Below, piece after piece: positions 27,335 through 36,328 of a DNA stretch of 64,000 nt; position 1 is the stretch's first letter, and each line of letters starts with the position of its first letter. Below the pieces are notes generated by a model. It was not told the origin of the DNA. It was given only the letters and a program-made list of their open reading frames with translations, and ran no database searches. A program made the translations under genes and the position numbers. The stretch is from Polaribacter marinus (GTDB taxonomy: Bacteria; Bacteroidota; Bacteroidia; Flavobacteriales; Flavobacteriaceae): assembly GCF_022662535.1 (NCBI RefSeq), contig NZ_JAKQYM010000003.1, positions 62,001 to 126,000 on the forward strand, in the 5' to 3' direction.

Positions 27335-28141
27335 ATGAAGCAAAAAGAACTATCTATTGTTATTGTAAATTATAATGGAGAAAGCTATTTAGAAGATTGT
27401 ATAAATTCAATATATAAATATTGTAGTTCTATAGATTTTGAAATTGTTATTGTAGATAATAAATCAACAGATAATAGTGTTGCACTTTTAAAAAATCAAT
27501 ATCCAGAAATTAATTTAATAGAAAGTAAAGATAATTTAGGTTTTGCTGGAGGAAACAATTTAGCAGTCAAGAAATCTTTAGGAGAAAATATTTTATTATT
27601 AAATAATGACACTATTTTGTTGCAGGATATTTCTCCAGCTGTAAAAGAGTTGAAAAAGAAAAAAACAGGTATTGTTGGTATAAAAATGTTAAATGCAAAA
27701 AAAGAGTATTTAACATCAGTTGGGAAGTTTCCTAATGCATTAAGCCTTTTAAAATTTTCTTGGCTAGAAGATAAAAGACAAGAGTTTTTAATAGGAGATT
27801 TTTCAAAAGAAAGATATTTAGTAGATTGGGTTACGGGCGCATTTTTACTTACAACCAAAAAAATATGGAATCAAGTAAAGGGTTTAGATGAGGACTATTT
27901 TATGTATGTAGAAGATGTAGACTTTTGTAAAAAAGTATCTAAACTAAATTATTCTGTGGTTTTTTTACCAACATTATCATATATACATTTTGTTGGTTTT
28001 AATAAAACAAGAGAAATAAAATTAATTAAAGGGTATAATTTATACAGTTCAAAACATTTTAATTTTGTAAATAGTATTTTAGCCAAAATTTGTTTGAAAA
28101 TCAATTATGTCTACAAAAAACGAGTTAAAAATATTTGTTGA
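27335..28141 (+). CDS. Family 2 glycosyltransferase
   Basis: A 268-residue GT-A fold transferase of the rhamnosyltransferase-like GT2 group. Motifs in order: LSIVIVNYNGESYLEDCINSI, IVIVDNKSTDNSV, SKDNLGFAGGNNLAV, ILLLNNDTIL (the metal-binding DxD equivalent) and VTGAFLLTTKKIWNQVKGLDEDYFMYVEDVDFCKKV. It adds one sugar to the lipid-linked unit on the cytoplasmic face. Its end overlaps the next gene by 35 bases in another frame. The 78-base gap before it holds nothing recognisable. Confidence 0.92.
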   Translation: MKQKELSIVIVNYNGESYLEDCINSIYKYCSSIDFEIVIVDNKSTDNSVALLKNQYPEINLIESKDNLGFAGGNNLAVKKSLGENILLLNNDTILLQDISPAVKELKKKKTGIVGIKMLNAKKEYLTSVGKFPNALSLLKFSWLEDKRQEFLIGDFSKERYLVDWVTGAFLLTTKKIWNQVKGLDEDYFMYVEDVDFCKKVSKLNYSVVFLPTLSYIHFVGFNKTREIKLIKGYNLYSSKHFNFVNSILAKICLKINYVYKKRVKNIC

Positions 28142-29237
28142 TGGCTATTTGCTAAATAAAGAACACCAAGGTACAAAAACGTATATAAGAGAATTGTATA
28201 AAGAGTTTGCAAAAGAAAACTCAGATGTATTAATTTTTATCGGTTGTTTTAAAGATTTAGAAGTAGAAAAAGAATTCTCTGATTTTAAAAACATACAATT
28301 TATCTATTTTAAGCAGTCTAGTAGAATTTTAAGGATGTTTTTTGAAATCCCAAAAATTATTTCTACTTATCAGTTTCAATATGCTCATTTCCAATATGTA
28401 ATCCCTTTTGTTAAATCTAAATCTTGTAAATATATTGTTACAATTCACGATATTTTATTTAATGATTTTAAGCAATATTTTTCTTCTTCTTATAGGTTAA
28501 AAAGAAACCTCTTATTTAAATATAGTGCTAAAAAAGCAGATTTTTTATTAACGGTTTCTAAGTATTCTAAAGATAGGATTAAAGAATACTATAAATTACA
28601 GTTCAAAGATATTTTTATTACCCCAAACGGTGTTAATAGTGAATATTTTAAAGAGTATAATAAGCAAGAAGCGATTGATTATATCTCTAAAAAATTTTCC
28701 ATTAAAAATTACTTACTCTATGTAAGTAGAATTGAGCCAAGAAAAAACCAACAAGCATTACTAAAAGTTTTTTTAGAGCTAGAGAATAAAGAAATTCAAT
28801 TGGTTTTTATTGGAGTAAAATCATTAGACAATAAACAATTTGATGAACAATTAAAAGAATTAACAGCAGAACAAAGCTCTAAAATACATATTTTACAAGA
28901 TATTTCGGATGAAGATTTATTGTTTTTCTACAAAGGGGCAAAAGCGTTTGTGTACCCAACTTTAGCAGAAGGCTTTGGAATTCCGCCATTAGAAGCTGCA
29001 GCATTAAAAATACCTGTTCTCTCCTCAAATAAAACAGCTATGAAAGATTTTCAATTTCTAGCGCCAAATTTAATTGATATTCATAATTTTGATGTTTTTA
29101 AAAATAGGTTAAATATAATTTTAGAAAAAAAGGATGCTCATCATTTAGATCAGGTTCAGAATTATATTCAGTTACACTATAATTGGAAAAAATCATCTGA
29201 TATTATTACAGATATCATAAAAAATAATACATTATAA
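28107..29237 (+). CDS. Family 4 glycosyltransferase
   Basis: A 376-residue GT-B transferase. The N-terminal half carries an acceptor domain (KIFVDGYLLNKEHQGTKTYIRELYKEF). The donor half has YVSRIEPRKNQQALLKVF and the GT4 signature VYPTLAEGFGIPPLEAAALKIPVLSS, with the EGFGIPPLE nucleotide-sugar contact. It starts inside the previous gene (35-base overlap), which argues for translational coupling. The sugar is unknown. Confidence 0.92.
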   Translation: MSTKNELKIFVDGYLLNKEHQGTKTYIRELYKEFAKENSDVLIFIGCFKDLEVEKEFSDFKNIQFIYFKQSSRILRMFFEIPKIISTYQFQYAHFQYVIPFVKSKSCKYIVTIHDILFNDFKQYFSSSYRLKRNLLFKYSAKKADFLLTVSKYSKDRIKEYYKLQFKDIFITPNGVNSEYFKEYNKQEAIDYISKKFSIKNYLLYVSRIEPRKNQQALLKVFLELENKEIQLVFIGVKSLDNKQFDEQLKELTAEQSSKIHILQDISDEDLLFFYKGAKAFVYPTLAEGFGIPPLEAAALKIPVLSSNKTAMKDFQFLAPNLIDIHNFDVFKNRLNIILEKKDAHHLDQVQNYIQLHYNWKKSSDIITDIIKNNTL

Positions 29238-29305
29238 AAGAATAGAAATGTATATTAGCTATCTAATAGCTTAGTTATTCGAATCAAAATAAAACTTTCA
29301 CAAGC

Positions 29306-30547
29306 TTGTTACCAATAAATATCAATAAAACTTATTTTGCTTTAATTTTATTTTTATTAATATTTATTAATGCTTTTGAAGTACACTATGTTTTATATTT
29401 AATTACAATATTATTTTTCTATTCTAAGATCTCAAAAGAGTTACTAAACATTATTTCTTTTTTTGTTGTCATCATTTTTATTGCTGTCATTTCCTCCTTT
29501 TTTAATGAACATTTGCTGTATAGTTGGATAAAAGATATTAGTTATTTTTCAAGACCTATTTTAGCTATTCTTGCAGGGTATTTAATTTCTAAAAAAATTA
29601 ATGATTTTGGTGCAGTTATAAAATTTATTGTATTTGTTTCTTTATTTTTTGCAGTAACTCATATCCTAAAAATTTTATTTTTAGTCGATTTTAGTACGGC
29701 TTCTGTTAGTGACATTAGGTATGTTGGAGGTATATCTAATGAAATAGAGGTTCTTGCAATTGTGATATTATTAACCTCAAAAAAACTTATGGGTATAGAA
29801 ATTGTACCTAATAAACTGTATAAAAAAATAGTTTTATTAATTTTTGCAATCTCTTTTTTTCTTTATTTATCAAGAACAATGATTGCTACATTTACAATAC
29901 TATATTTAGCTTCTTTTGGATATTTGAAAATAACAAAAAAATCAATAAAATATGGGGTACTTGTTATCACTATTTTTGGTTTGTTTTATGCTTATTTATA
30001 TAGTAGAGAGTTTGAAAGAGGAAAACCAGGAATTGAATCGTTTTTATATAAAATGAAAATAGCTCCTGCTGAAATATTTATCGCTTCAGAAAATATAAAC
30101 ACAAAAAACCATGCTTATTTATGGGATCATTGGCGAGCATATGAAGCAATGATGGCGTTAAATCAAATGGACACAAATTTAAGCTTTTTTATAGGCAAGG
30201 GTTTTGGCTCTTTAGTAGATTTAAAATTTAAAGCTCCCCTAGGAGACACCTATATGAGGTATATACCAATGTTGCACAATGGCTATGTTAATTTAATATT
30301 TAAATCGGGAGTTTTAGGATTACTTCTATACCTATTATTGCTTTTAACTTTATACCTGTATTGTTATAAAAAAGAAGAAAATTCTCATAAAAAAATGGCA
30401 ATAAATTTAATAGCAGGATTATCATTGCATTATCTCTTTACAACTTTAATAGTAACAGGAATGTATAATAAAATGGAACCTTACGTTTTTGTGTTAGGGA
30501 TTCTTTTATATTTTAGTAGTGGAAAAGAAAAAAAAATATTGAATTAA
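29306..30547 (+). CDS. O-antigen polymerase/ligase-like membrane protein (Wzy candidate)
   Basis: A 413-residue membrane protein with about ten or more hydrophobic helices and a larger periplasmic loop (about 225-300), the plan of Wzy polymerases and O-antigen ligases. Late motifs FFIGKGFGSLVDLKF and MLHNGYVNLIFKSGVLGLLLYL fit the Wzy_C/O-antigen-ligase pattern (G.G....H N.....G..G). The start is TTG with no nearby in-frame ATG before the first helix. The gene follows a 68-base gap. Polymerase is the more likely role, but the second such protein at 31622 makes the assignment uncertain. Confidence 0.8.
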   Translation: MLPININKTYFALILFLLIFINAFEVHYVLYLITILFFYSKISKELLNIISFFVVIIFIAVISSFFNEHLLYSWIKDISYFSRPILAILAGYLISKKINDFGAVIKFIVFVSLFFAVTHILKILFLVDFSTASVSDIRYVGGISNEIEVLAIVILLTSKKLMGIEIVPNKLYKKIVLLIFAISFFLYLSRTMIATFTILYLASFGYLKITKKSIKYGVLVITIFGLFYAYLYSREFERGKPGIESFLYKMKIAPAEIFIASENINTKNHAYLWDHWRAYEAMMALNQMDTNLSFFIGKGFGSLVDLKFKAPLGDTYMRYIPMLHNGYVNLIFKSGVLGLLLYLLLLLTLYLYCYKKEENSHKKMAINLIAGLSLHYLFTTLIVTGMYNKMEPYVFVLGILLYFSSGKEKKILN

Positions 30548-31644
30548 TGAGAATAGGAATTATAGGAACCAGAGGCATTCCAAATCATTATGGTGGTTTT
30601 GAGCAGTTTGCAGAACATTTAGCTGTTTTTTTGGTTGAAAAAAATTGCGAAGTATATGTTTATAACTCATCTAATCACCCTTATAAAGAGCCTTTGTTTA
30701 AAGGGGTACATATAGTACATTGTAGTGATCCGGAAAATAAAATGGGAACGATAGGGCAATTTATATATGATTTAAACTGCATTTTAGATACTAGAAAAAA
30801 AAACTTAGATGTGATTTTACAATTAGGATATACAAGCAGTTCTATTTGGTCATTTCTTTTTCCCAAAAAACCATTAATCATTACAAATATGGATGGTTTA
30901 GAATGGAAAAGAAGTAAGTATACTTTTTTTGTGAGGCAGTTTTTGAAATTTGCAGAAAGATTAGGTGTTAAACATAGTGATTTTCTTGTTTCTGATTCTG
31001 AAGGAATTAAAAAATATATTGATGATAAGTATCAAAAAGATTCTAAATTCATAGCTTATGGTAGTAAAATAGTTTCTTCTGTTGATGAAGAGGTTTTAAA
31101 TAAATTTCATGTAGAAAAGCTAAAATACCATATGCTAATTGCTAGAATAGAACCAGAAAATAATGTTGAAACTATTTTAGATGGTGTTGTTTTAAGTGAA
31201 AGTAAAACACCTTTTTTAGTTATTGGAGATTATAATAATAATAGTTTTGGAAAAAGAATAAAAGATAAATTTAAAGATAATAAACAAATTATTTTTATTG
31301 GAAGTATTTATAATAATAGTGAGTTAAATTCTTTGCGATATTTTTGCGATCTTTATTTTCATGGACATTCAGTGGGGGGTACAAATCCATCACTATTAGA
31401 AGCTATGGGCTCTAGTAACTTAATAATTGCACACAATAATATCTTTAATAAAGCAGTTCTTAAAGAAAATGCATATTACTTTTATAATGCTGAAGATGTA
31501 AGTTTTTACATAAAAACGAAAAGCAAAAAAAGCGAAAGCGACAAAATACAGAACAATATAGAAAAAATTAAAAACGAGTATGATATTAATAAAATAAATG
31601 GCAGTTATCTTTCCTATTTTCATGAATGTCTTTCAAAAAATTAA
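30547..31644 (+). CDS. DUF1972/family 4 glycosyltransferase, rhamnosyltransferase-like
   Basis: A 365-residue GT-B transferase. It opens MRIGIIGTRGIPNHYGGFEQFAEHLA, the DUF1972 signature seen in rhamnosyl- and other transferases of capsule clusters. The donor domain has MLIARIEPENNVETILDG and GHSVGGTNPSLLEAMGSSNLIIAHNN. It overlaps the previous stop by one base. If the cluster does make dTDP-rhamnose, this is a good candidate for using it; that is inference. Confidence 0.9.
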   Translation: MRIGIIGTRGIPNHYGGFEQFAEHLAVFLVEKNCEVYVYNSSNHPYKEPLFKGVHIVHCSDPENKMGTIGQFIYDLNCILDTRKKNLDVILQLGYTSSSIWSFLFPKKPLIITNMDGLEWKRSKYTFFVRQFLKFAERLGVKHSDFLVSDSEGIKKYIDDKYQKDSKFIAYGSKIVSSVDEEVLNKFHVEKLKYHMLIARIEPENNVETILDGVVLSESKTPFLVIGDYNNNSFGKRIKDKFKDNKQIIFIGSIYNNSELNSLRYFCDLYFHGHSVGGTNPSLLEAMGSSNLIIAHNNIFNKAVLKENAYYFYNAEDVSFYIKTKSKKSESDKIQNNIEKIKNEYDINKINGSYLSYFHECLSKN

Positions 31645-32842
31645 AGAAACGAATCTTTCAGAAGCGTTACTTATATTAATTTTAGTTTCACTTCCTCTAG
31701 GTGGTTACGCAATTAACAGTATTGCAATAGTCTTATTCTTATTATCGGCTATATTTAATTACTTTGTAAATAAGGAAAAAATTAGATTTCATAAAATTGC
31801 GCTTCTATTCATCATTTTCTATATAGTATGTTTTGCCTCATTGTTATGGACAGATGATATTAATATTACCAAGGCTGGTTTAAGTCGTTTTTTATCTTAT
31901 TTAGTGTTGCCTTTGAGTTTTGTTTTTTTCTCTAATAAAAAGTTTCATAAAGAAAAAATAATAGAACTTTTTTCAAAATCACTTGTGTTTTATGCTGGAT
32001 ATTGCATTTTTTTGGGCAGTATAAATTCAATTGTAAATTCAGATATAAGTTATTTATTTTATCATAAATTAAGTAATAATCTAAGCAATTTAAATGCAAT
32101 TTATTTATCAGTATTTGTGAGTTTCGGAATTAGTTTTTTTTTAAATAAAAAAGAGAAATCAAAATTTGAAATGTTTTGTTTGGCTTTTTTGAGTCTGTTC
32201 CTAATTTTACTTTCATCTAAAATTATAATTTTAATAACGTTTTTAACTTTTATTTTTTTGCTTTTTAAGAAAAGGAAATACACAAAAATAAAGGTTAAAT
32301 ATCTACTTATAATCCCTGTAATTTCTCTCTTTTTTCTTGTTGCATCAACAAACTTATTTAAAAGAGTAAAAGTAGAATTTGAAAAAACTAAAATCACAGA
32401 AGTTTTAAATAAAAAAGAATTTGGACATGTATATTTATGGACGGGTGCAGGATTGCGTGTTTTTCAGATAAAAGCTTTCTTTGAAATTTTAAAGGAAGAA
32501 AAAAATATATTTTTAGGTTTTGGCCTTAACAATTCTCAAAAAACGTTAAACACTAAATACAAAGAGTATAATTTGTATCCTGGTTTTTTAAATTATAATT
32601 ATCACAATCAGTATTTACAGGTTTTCTCAGAATTAGGTGTCATTGGTTTGGGTGTTTTATTATTAATTTTCTTTTTAATAATAAAAGATGCAATTATTTA
32701 TAAAGATTATTTTTTATTATCCTTTATAATTCTAATATTAGTAGTTTGTATTACAGAATCATTTCTATGGAGACAAAGAGGAATGGTGTTTTTTATTACA
32801 ATTTCATTATTATTTAGTCAAAGAAAAAAGTTTAGTATTTGA
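31622..32842 (+). CDS. O-antigen ligase/polymerase-like membrane protein
   Basis: A second polytopic protein of the O-antigen ligase/polymerase superfamily, about 406 residues. Helices run from LSEALLILILVSLPLGGYAINSIAIVLFLLSAIF on. The periplasmic loop region contains HVYLWTGAGLRVFQIKAFFEIL, and the motif GFGLNNSQ...YNYHNQYLQVFSELGVIGLGVLLLIFF matches the Wzy_C/WaaL pattern with its loop His. An ATG at 31598 would add eight residues; I prefer 31622 because it gives the usual short hydrophilic N-terminus. It overlaps the previous gene. With the protein at 29306 it may divide polymerase and ligase roles. Confidence 0.8.
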   Translation: MNVFQKIKETNLSEALLILILVSLPLGGYAINSIAIVLFLLSAIFNYFVNKEKIRFHKIALLFIIFYIVCFASLLWTDDINITKAGLSRFLSYLVLPLSFVFFSNKKFHKEKIIELFSKSLVFYAGYCIFLGSINSIVNSDISYLFYHKLSNNLSNLNAIYLSVFVSFGISFFLNKKEKSKFEMFCLAFLSLFLILLSSKIIILITFLTFIFLLFKKRKYTKIKVKYLLIIPVISLFFLVASTNLFKRVKVEFEKTKITEVLNKKEFGHVYLWTGAGLRVFQIKAFFEILKEEKNIFLGFGLNNSQKTLNTKYKEYNLYPGFLNYNYHNQYLQVFSELGVIGLGVLLLIFFLIIKDAIIYKDYFLLSFIILILVVCITESFLWRQRGMVFFITISLLFSQRKKFSI

Positions 32843-34191
32843 AACAGAAAAAATCCATATTCATAAGACCTTTAGTAATTGTAATTGATTTAGTATTAAT
32901 AAATGCTATTGTCTATTTTATTTCTGATAAGGAATATTTAAATTTTCCTTTTCTGTTTTATGTATCTATATTTTGGTTATTTATTTCTTATTACACTAAA
33001 TTTTATAATGTATATAGGTACACTCATGTTAGTAGATTAATCACACTTTTATTGTCGCAATTTTTTGTTTTTTCACTTGCGTATTTAAGTTATTTCAGTC
33101 TTTTTAAAGAGGGACAAATTATTAATAATCAATTTTTTGTTTTTGCTTTAATTTTTTGTTCTATTTCTTTTATTAAATTTTTCGTTTTTTTTCTTCTTAA
33201 AAAATACCGGTCAGGAGGAATGAACTATCGGAATATTGTTTTTTTTGGAGGGATGAATTCAGCCAAGAAACTTGAAAAACTATTTCAAAATAAAAGCGAT
33301 TTAGGATATCGTTTTTATGGTTTTTTTTCTGATAAAACTTATAAGTCAAAATTTTTTTTAGGGCCTACAAAAAATGGTTTTAAATACATTGAAGAAAATA
33401 ATATTGATGAGGTTTATTGTGATCCTACAGAAATAAGTCAAAGCCTCTTAATTAAGATCAGAAAATTTGTGAATCAAAATAACCTTGAATTAAGATTATT
33501 GCCAGAAAATAAAGCAATATATAGTAAAGATTTTATCTTAGAATATTATGGAACAATTCCTATTTTAAAACCCAAAAAACTCCCTTTTGAAAGAATAGAA
33601 ACACATGTTATTAAAAGAACTTTCGATATCTTTTTTTCATTAATTGTAATTGTTTTTTTACTCTCATGGTTATTACCTATTCTTTGGTTTTCTGTAAAAT
33701 TAACCTCTAAAGGCCCTTTTTTCTTTAAACAACAAAGAGATGGAATTAATGGAAACCAATTTGTTTGTTATAAAATAAGGTCTATGGAAATTAATAAGGA
33801 TGCAGATATCATTTCTGCTACAAAAGATGACAAAAGGATTACAAAAATTGGAGCCTTTTTAAGAAAAACAAGTTTGGATGAATTGCCTCAGTTTTTTAAT
33901 GTTTTATTTGGAGATATGAGTATTGTTGGACCAAGGCCTCATATTAATGTTCAAACAAAAAAATATATAAATGAAGTTGATAACTATTTAGTTAGAAACT
34001 CTGTAAAGCCTGGTATAACTGGTTTGGCACAAATTAGTGGGTATAGAGGTGAAATTATTAAAAAATCGGATATAGAAAATCGAGTAAGATTAGACATTTT
34101 TTATATAGAAAATTGGTCGTTTTTTTTAGACATAAAAATAATATCACAAACTTGTTTTAATTTTTTCATTAAAGAAGAAAAAGCATATTAA
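32839..34191 (+). CDS. WcaJ-like polyprenyl-phosphate sugar-1-phosphate transferase
   Basis: The likely initiating transferase, which loads the first sugar-1-phosphate onto undecaprenyl phosphate. It has 450 residues. Four or so N-terminal membrane helices are followed by a nucleotide-binding-like domain (NIVFFGGMNSAKKLEKLF). A fifth hydrophobic segment comes near 265-290, then the catalytic bacterial sugar transferase domain: KRTFDIFFSLIVI, GPFFFKQQRDGINGNQFVCYKIRSM, TRKTSLDELPQFFNVLFGDMSIVGPRPH (read here with FLRKTSLDELP) and VKPGITGLAQISGYRG. The start is TTG, overlapping the previous stop (TTGA). Confidence 0.93.
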   Translation: MKQKKSIFIRPLVIVIDLVLINAIVYFISDKEYLNFPFLFYVSIFWLFISYYTKFYNVYRYTHVSRLITLLLSQFFVFSLAYLSYFSLFKEGQIINNQFFVFALIFCSISFIKFFVFFLLKKYRSGGMNYRNIVFFGGMNSAKKLEKLFQNKSDLGYRFYGFFSDKTYKSKFFLGPTKNGFKYIEENNIDEVYCDPTEISQSLLIKIRKFVNQNNLELRLLPENKAIYSKDFILEYYGTIPILKPKKLPFERIETHVIKRTFDIFFSLIVIVFLLSWLLPILWFSVKLTSKGPFFFKQQRDGINGNQFVCYKIRSMEINKDADIISATKDDKRITKIGAFLRKTSLDELPQFFNVLFGDMSIVGPRPHINVQTKKYINEVDNYLVRNSVKPGITGLAQISGYRGEIIKKSDIENRVRLDIFYIENWSFFLDIKIISQTCFNFFIKEEKAY

Positions 34192-34962
34192 ATGAATGAA
34201 GAGATCACAATAACAGGTTCCATAGTTTTATTTGATGAAAATTTAACTGATTTACATAAAGCTATAGAGTGCTTTTTAAATATTCCTTTTAAAAAGAAAC
34301 TTTATTTAATAGATAATACACCATCAAGGTTTTTCGAGTATGTTTTTGTTGATAAACAGATTGAATATATTGCTATTGAAGAAAATATTGGTTTTGGGTC
34401 AGCTCATAATAAAATACTTAATAAACTAAAAAATACCTCGAATTTTCATTTAGTTTTAAATCCAGACGTATCATTTAAACCCAGTATTATTTCTCCTCTA
34501 ATTAAAGAATTAGAAAAGGACCGTAACATAGCAATGGTTGCACCTAAAGTGCTGTTTCCAGATGGTAGACATCAATATTCTTGTAGAAGGTATCCATCTG
34601 TTTCAGAACTTTTGGCAAGAAGATTTACTTTTTTAAAACCAATGTTTAAATCTATTATTTTAAAAGGAGAATATAGAGAACGAGACCTAAATTCACCTTT
34701 TTTTGCAGAATATATTACAGGATGTTTTCAATTATATAAAACAGAAAACCTTTTACAATTGAAAGGTTTTGATGAGCGCTACTTTTTATATATGGAAGAT
34801 GTTGACATTTGTAAAAAAATTGATGAGATAGGAAAAAAGAAATTATATTACCCTAAAGAAGAAATTGTTCATGTGTTAAAACAAGGTTCATCTAAAGACA
34901 TAAAATTGTTTTTCAGACATACTTCTTCTGCATTTAAATATTTTTTAAAGTGGGGTTTATAG
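34192..34962 (+). CDS. Family 2 glycosyltransferase
   Basis: A 256-residue GT2 transferase of the rhamnosyltransferase-like group and the last gene of the polysaccharide locus. Motifs: ITGSIVLFDENLTDLHKAIECFL, LYLIDNTPS, IEENIGFGSAHNKIL, HLVLNPDVSF (DxD-like) and ITGCFQLYKTENLLQLKGFDERYFLYMEDVDICKKI. It starts right after the previous stop. The sugar is unknown. Confidence 0.92.
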   Translation: MNEEITITGSIVLFDENLTDLHKAIECFLNIPFKKKLYLIDNTPSRFFEYVFVDKQIEYIAIEENIGFGSAHNKILNKLKNTSNFHLVLNPDVSFKPSIISPLIKELEKDRNIAMVAPKVLFPDGRHQYSCRRYPSVSELLARRFTFLKPMFKSIILKGEYRERDLNSPFFAEYITGCFQLYKTENLLQLKGFDERYFLYMEDVDICKKIDEIGKKKLYYPKEEIVHVLKQGSSKDIKLFFRHTSSAFKYFLKWGL

Positions 34963-34972
34963 TATTACAAAG

Positions 34973-34998
34973 CTTGTTAAAAATGTCTTTCTAACAAG
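34973..34998 (+). terminator. Possible weak terminator of the polysaccharide operon
   Basis: CTTGTTA (34973-34979) and TAACAAG (34992-34998) are perfect inverted arms with a 12-base loop, 10 bases after the last glycosyltransferase. No strong T tract follows (a short ATATTTTT comes 14 bases later), so the call is weak. Confidence 0.3.
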
Positions 34999-35022
34999 AA
35001 GGAGAATCCAATATTTTTAAAA

Positions 35023-35030
35023 TATATTTG
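35023..35030 (+). promoter_or_regulatory. -7 promoter element for purD
   Basis: TATATTTG followed by C is an exact TAnnTTTG match 22 bases before the purD ATG. It marks a transcription unit separate from the polysaccharide genes. Confidence 0.55.
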
Positions 35031-35052
35031 CAGTAACAACAACACAACAATA

Positions 35053-36327
35053 ATGAATGTACTTATTTTAGGTTCTGGAGGTAGAGAACATGCTTTTGCT
35101 ATAAAATTATTAGAAAGTAAAAAAATCAATCAACTTTTTGTAGCTCCTGGAAATGCAGGAACGGATAAAATAGCAATAAACATTCATATAAATCCTACTG
35201 ATTTTCTTGCGGTAAAAAATATTGTTTTAGAAAATCAGATTAAAATGGTGGTGGTTGGTCCAGAAGCTCCTTTAGTTGATGGAGTTCATGATTTCTTTTT
35301 AGCGGATGACGAACTGAAAAACATTCCTGTAATTGGGCCCAAAAAAGACGGAGCATTATTGGAAGGGTCTAAAGATTTTTCGAAACAATTTATGCAAAAA
35401 CATGGAGTTCCTACAGCCCGTTATCAATCTTTTACAAAAGATAATTTAGAAGAAGGTTTTGCTTTTTTAGAAACTTTAGAACCGCCTTTTGTTTTAAAAG
35501 CAGATGGTTTGGCCGCAGGAAAAGGGGTTTTAATTTTAAATTCTTTAAAAGAAGCTAAAGAGGAATTAAAGGAAATGGTTTCTAATCAAAAGTTTGGAGA
35601 TGCCTCATCAACAGTTGTTATTGAAGAGTTTTTACAAGGTATAGAATTATCCGTTTTTGTTTTAACAGACGGAAAAAATTATAAAATTTTACCATCTGCC
35701 AAAGATTATAAAAGAATTGGTGAGGGTGATGTAGGTTTAAATACGGGTGGAATGGGAGCAATTTCTCCTGTGCCATTTGCAGATAAATCTTTCTTAGATA
35801 AAGTTGAAGAGTTGGTGGTAAAACCTACAATTACTGGTTTGCAAAAAGACGGAATCGATTACAGAGGTTTTATTTTTATTGGATTGATGAATGATAATGG
35901 AAATCCTTCTGTAGTTGAGTACAACGTAAGAATGGGTGATCCTGAGACTGAAGTTGTATTACCAAGAATAGAATCTGATTTATTTGATTTGTTTGAAGGT
36001 GTTGCAAATCAAACGTTACATGAAAAATCTTTTTCTGTAACAGATAAAACGGCAACAACGGTAATGTTGGTTTCTGGTGGATATCCAGAAGCGTACGAAA
36101 AGAACAAAGTAATTACAGGTTTCGATGCTGTAAAAGATTCTTTGGTTTTTCATGCAGGAACTAAAATAGAAAACGATAAAGTTTTAACAAATGGAGGTAG
36201 GGTTATGGCCATCACTTCCCTTGGAAACTCCATTGAAGAGGCTTTAGAAAAATCGTATAAGTCTATAAATAATATTTCTTTTGAAAAAATGAATTATAGA
36301 AAAGATATTGGTTTTGATTTAATTTAA
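35053..36327 (+). CDS. purD: Phosphoribosylamine-glycine ligase (GARS)
   Basis: Second enzyme of de novo purine synthesis: joins phosphoribosylamine and glycine using ATP. It has 424 residues, normal. N-terminal domain MNVLILGSGGREHAFAIKLL, VGPEAPLVDG and GPKKDGALLEGSKDFSKQFM. The ATP-grasp core has FVLKADGLAAGKGVLI, VVIEEFLQGIELSVFVLTDG, LNTGGMGAISPVPF and VEYNVRMGDPETEVVLPRI. The C-terminal part is complete. It is followed after one base by a MurG-like gene and has its own promoter. Confidence 0.97.
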   Translation: MNVLILGSGGREHAFAIKLLESKKINQLFVAPGNAGTDKIAINIHINPTDFLAVKNIVLENQIKMVVVGPEAPLVDGVHDFFLADDELKNIPVIGPKKDGALLEGSKDFSKQFMQKHGVPTARYQSFTKDNLEEGFAFLETLEPPFVLKADGLAAGKGVLILNSLKEAKEELKEMVSNQKFGDASSTVVIEEFLQGIELSVFVLTDGKNYKILPSAKDYKRIGEGDVGLNTGGMGAISPVPFADKSFLDKVEELVVKPTITGLQKDGIDYRGFIFIGLMNDNGNPSVVEYNVRMGDPETEVVLPRIESDLFDLFEGVANQTLHEKSFSVTDKTATTVMLVSGGYPEAYEKNKVITGFDAVKDSLVFHAGTKIENDKVLTNGGRVMAITSLGNSIEEALEKSYKSINNISFEKMNYRKDIGFDLI

Positions 36328-36328
36328 A

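Noticed and set aside
20417..34962. Recent horizontal transfer with flanking mobile elements
   Set aside because: The locus looks even more AT-rich than its surroundings, but no transposase, integrase, tRNA or direct repeat was found at its edges.
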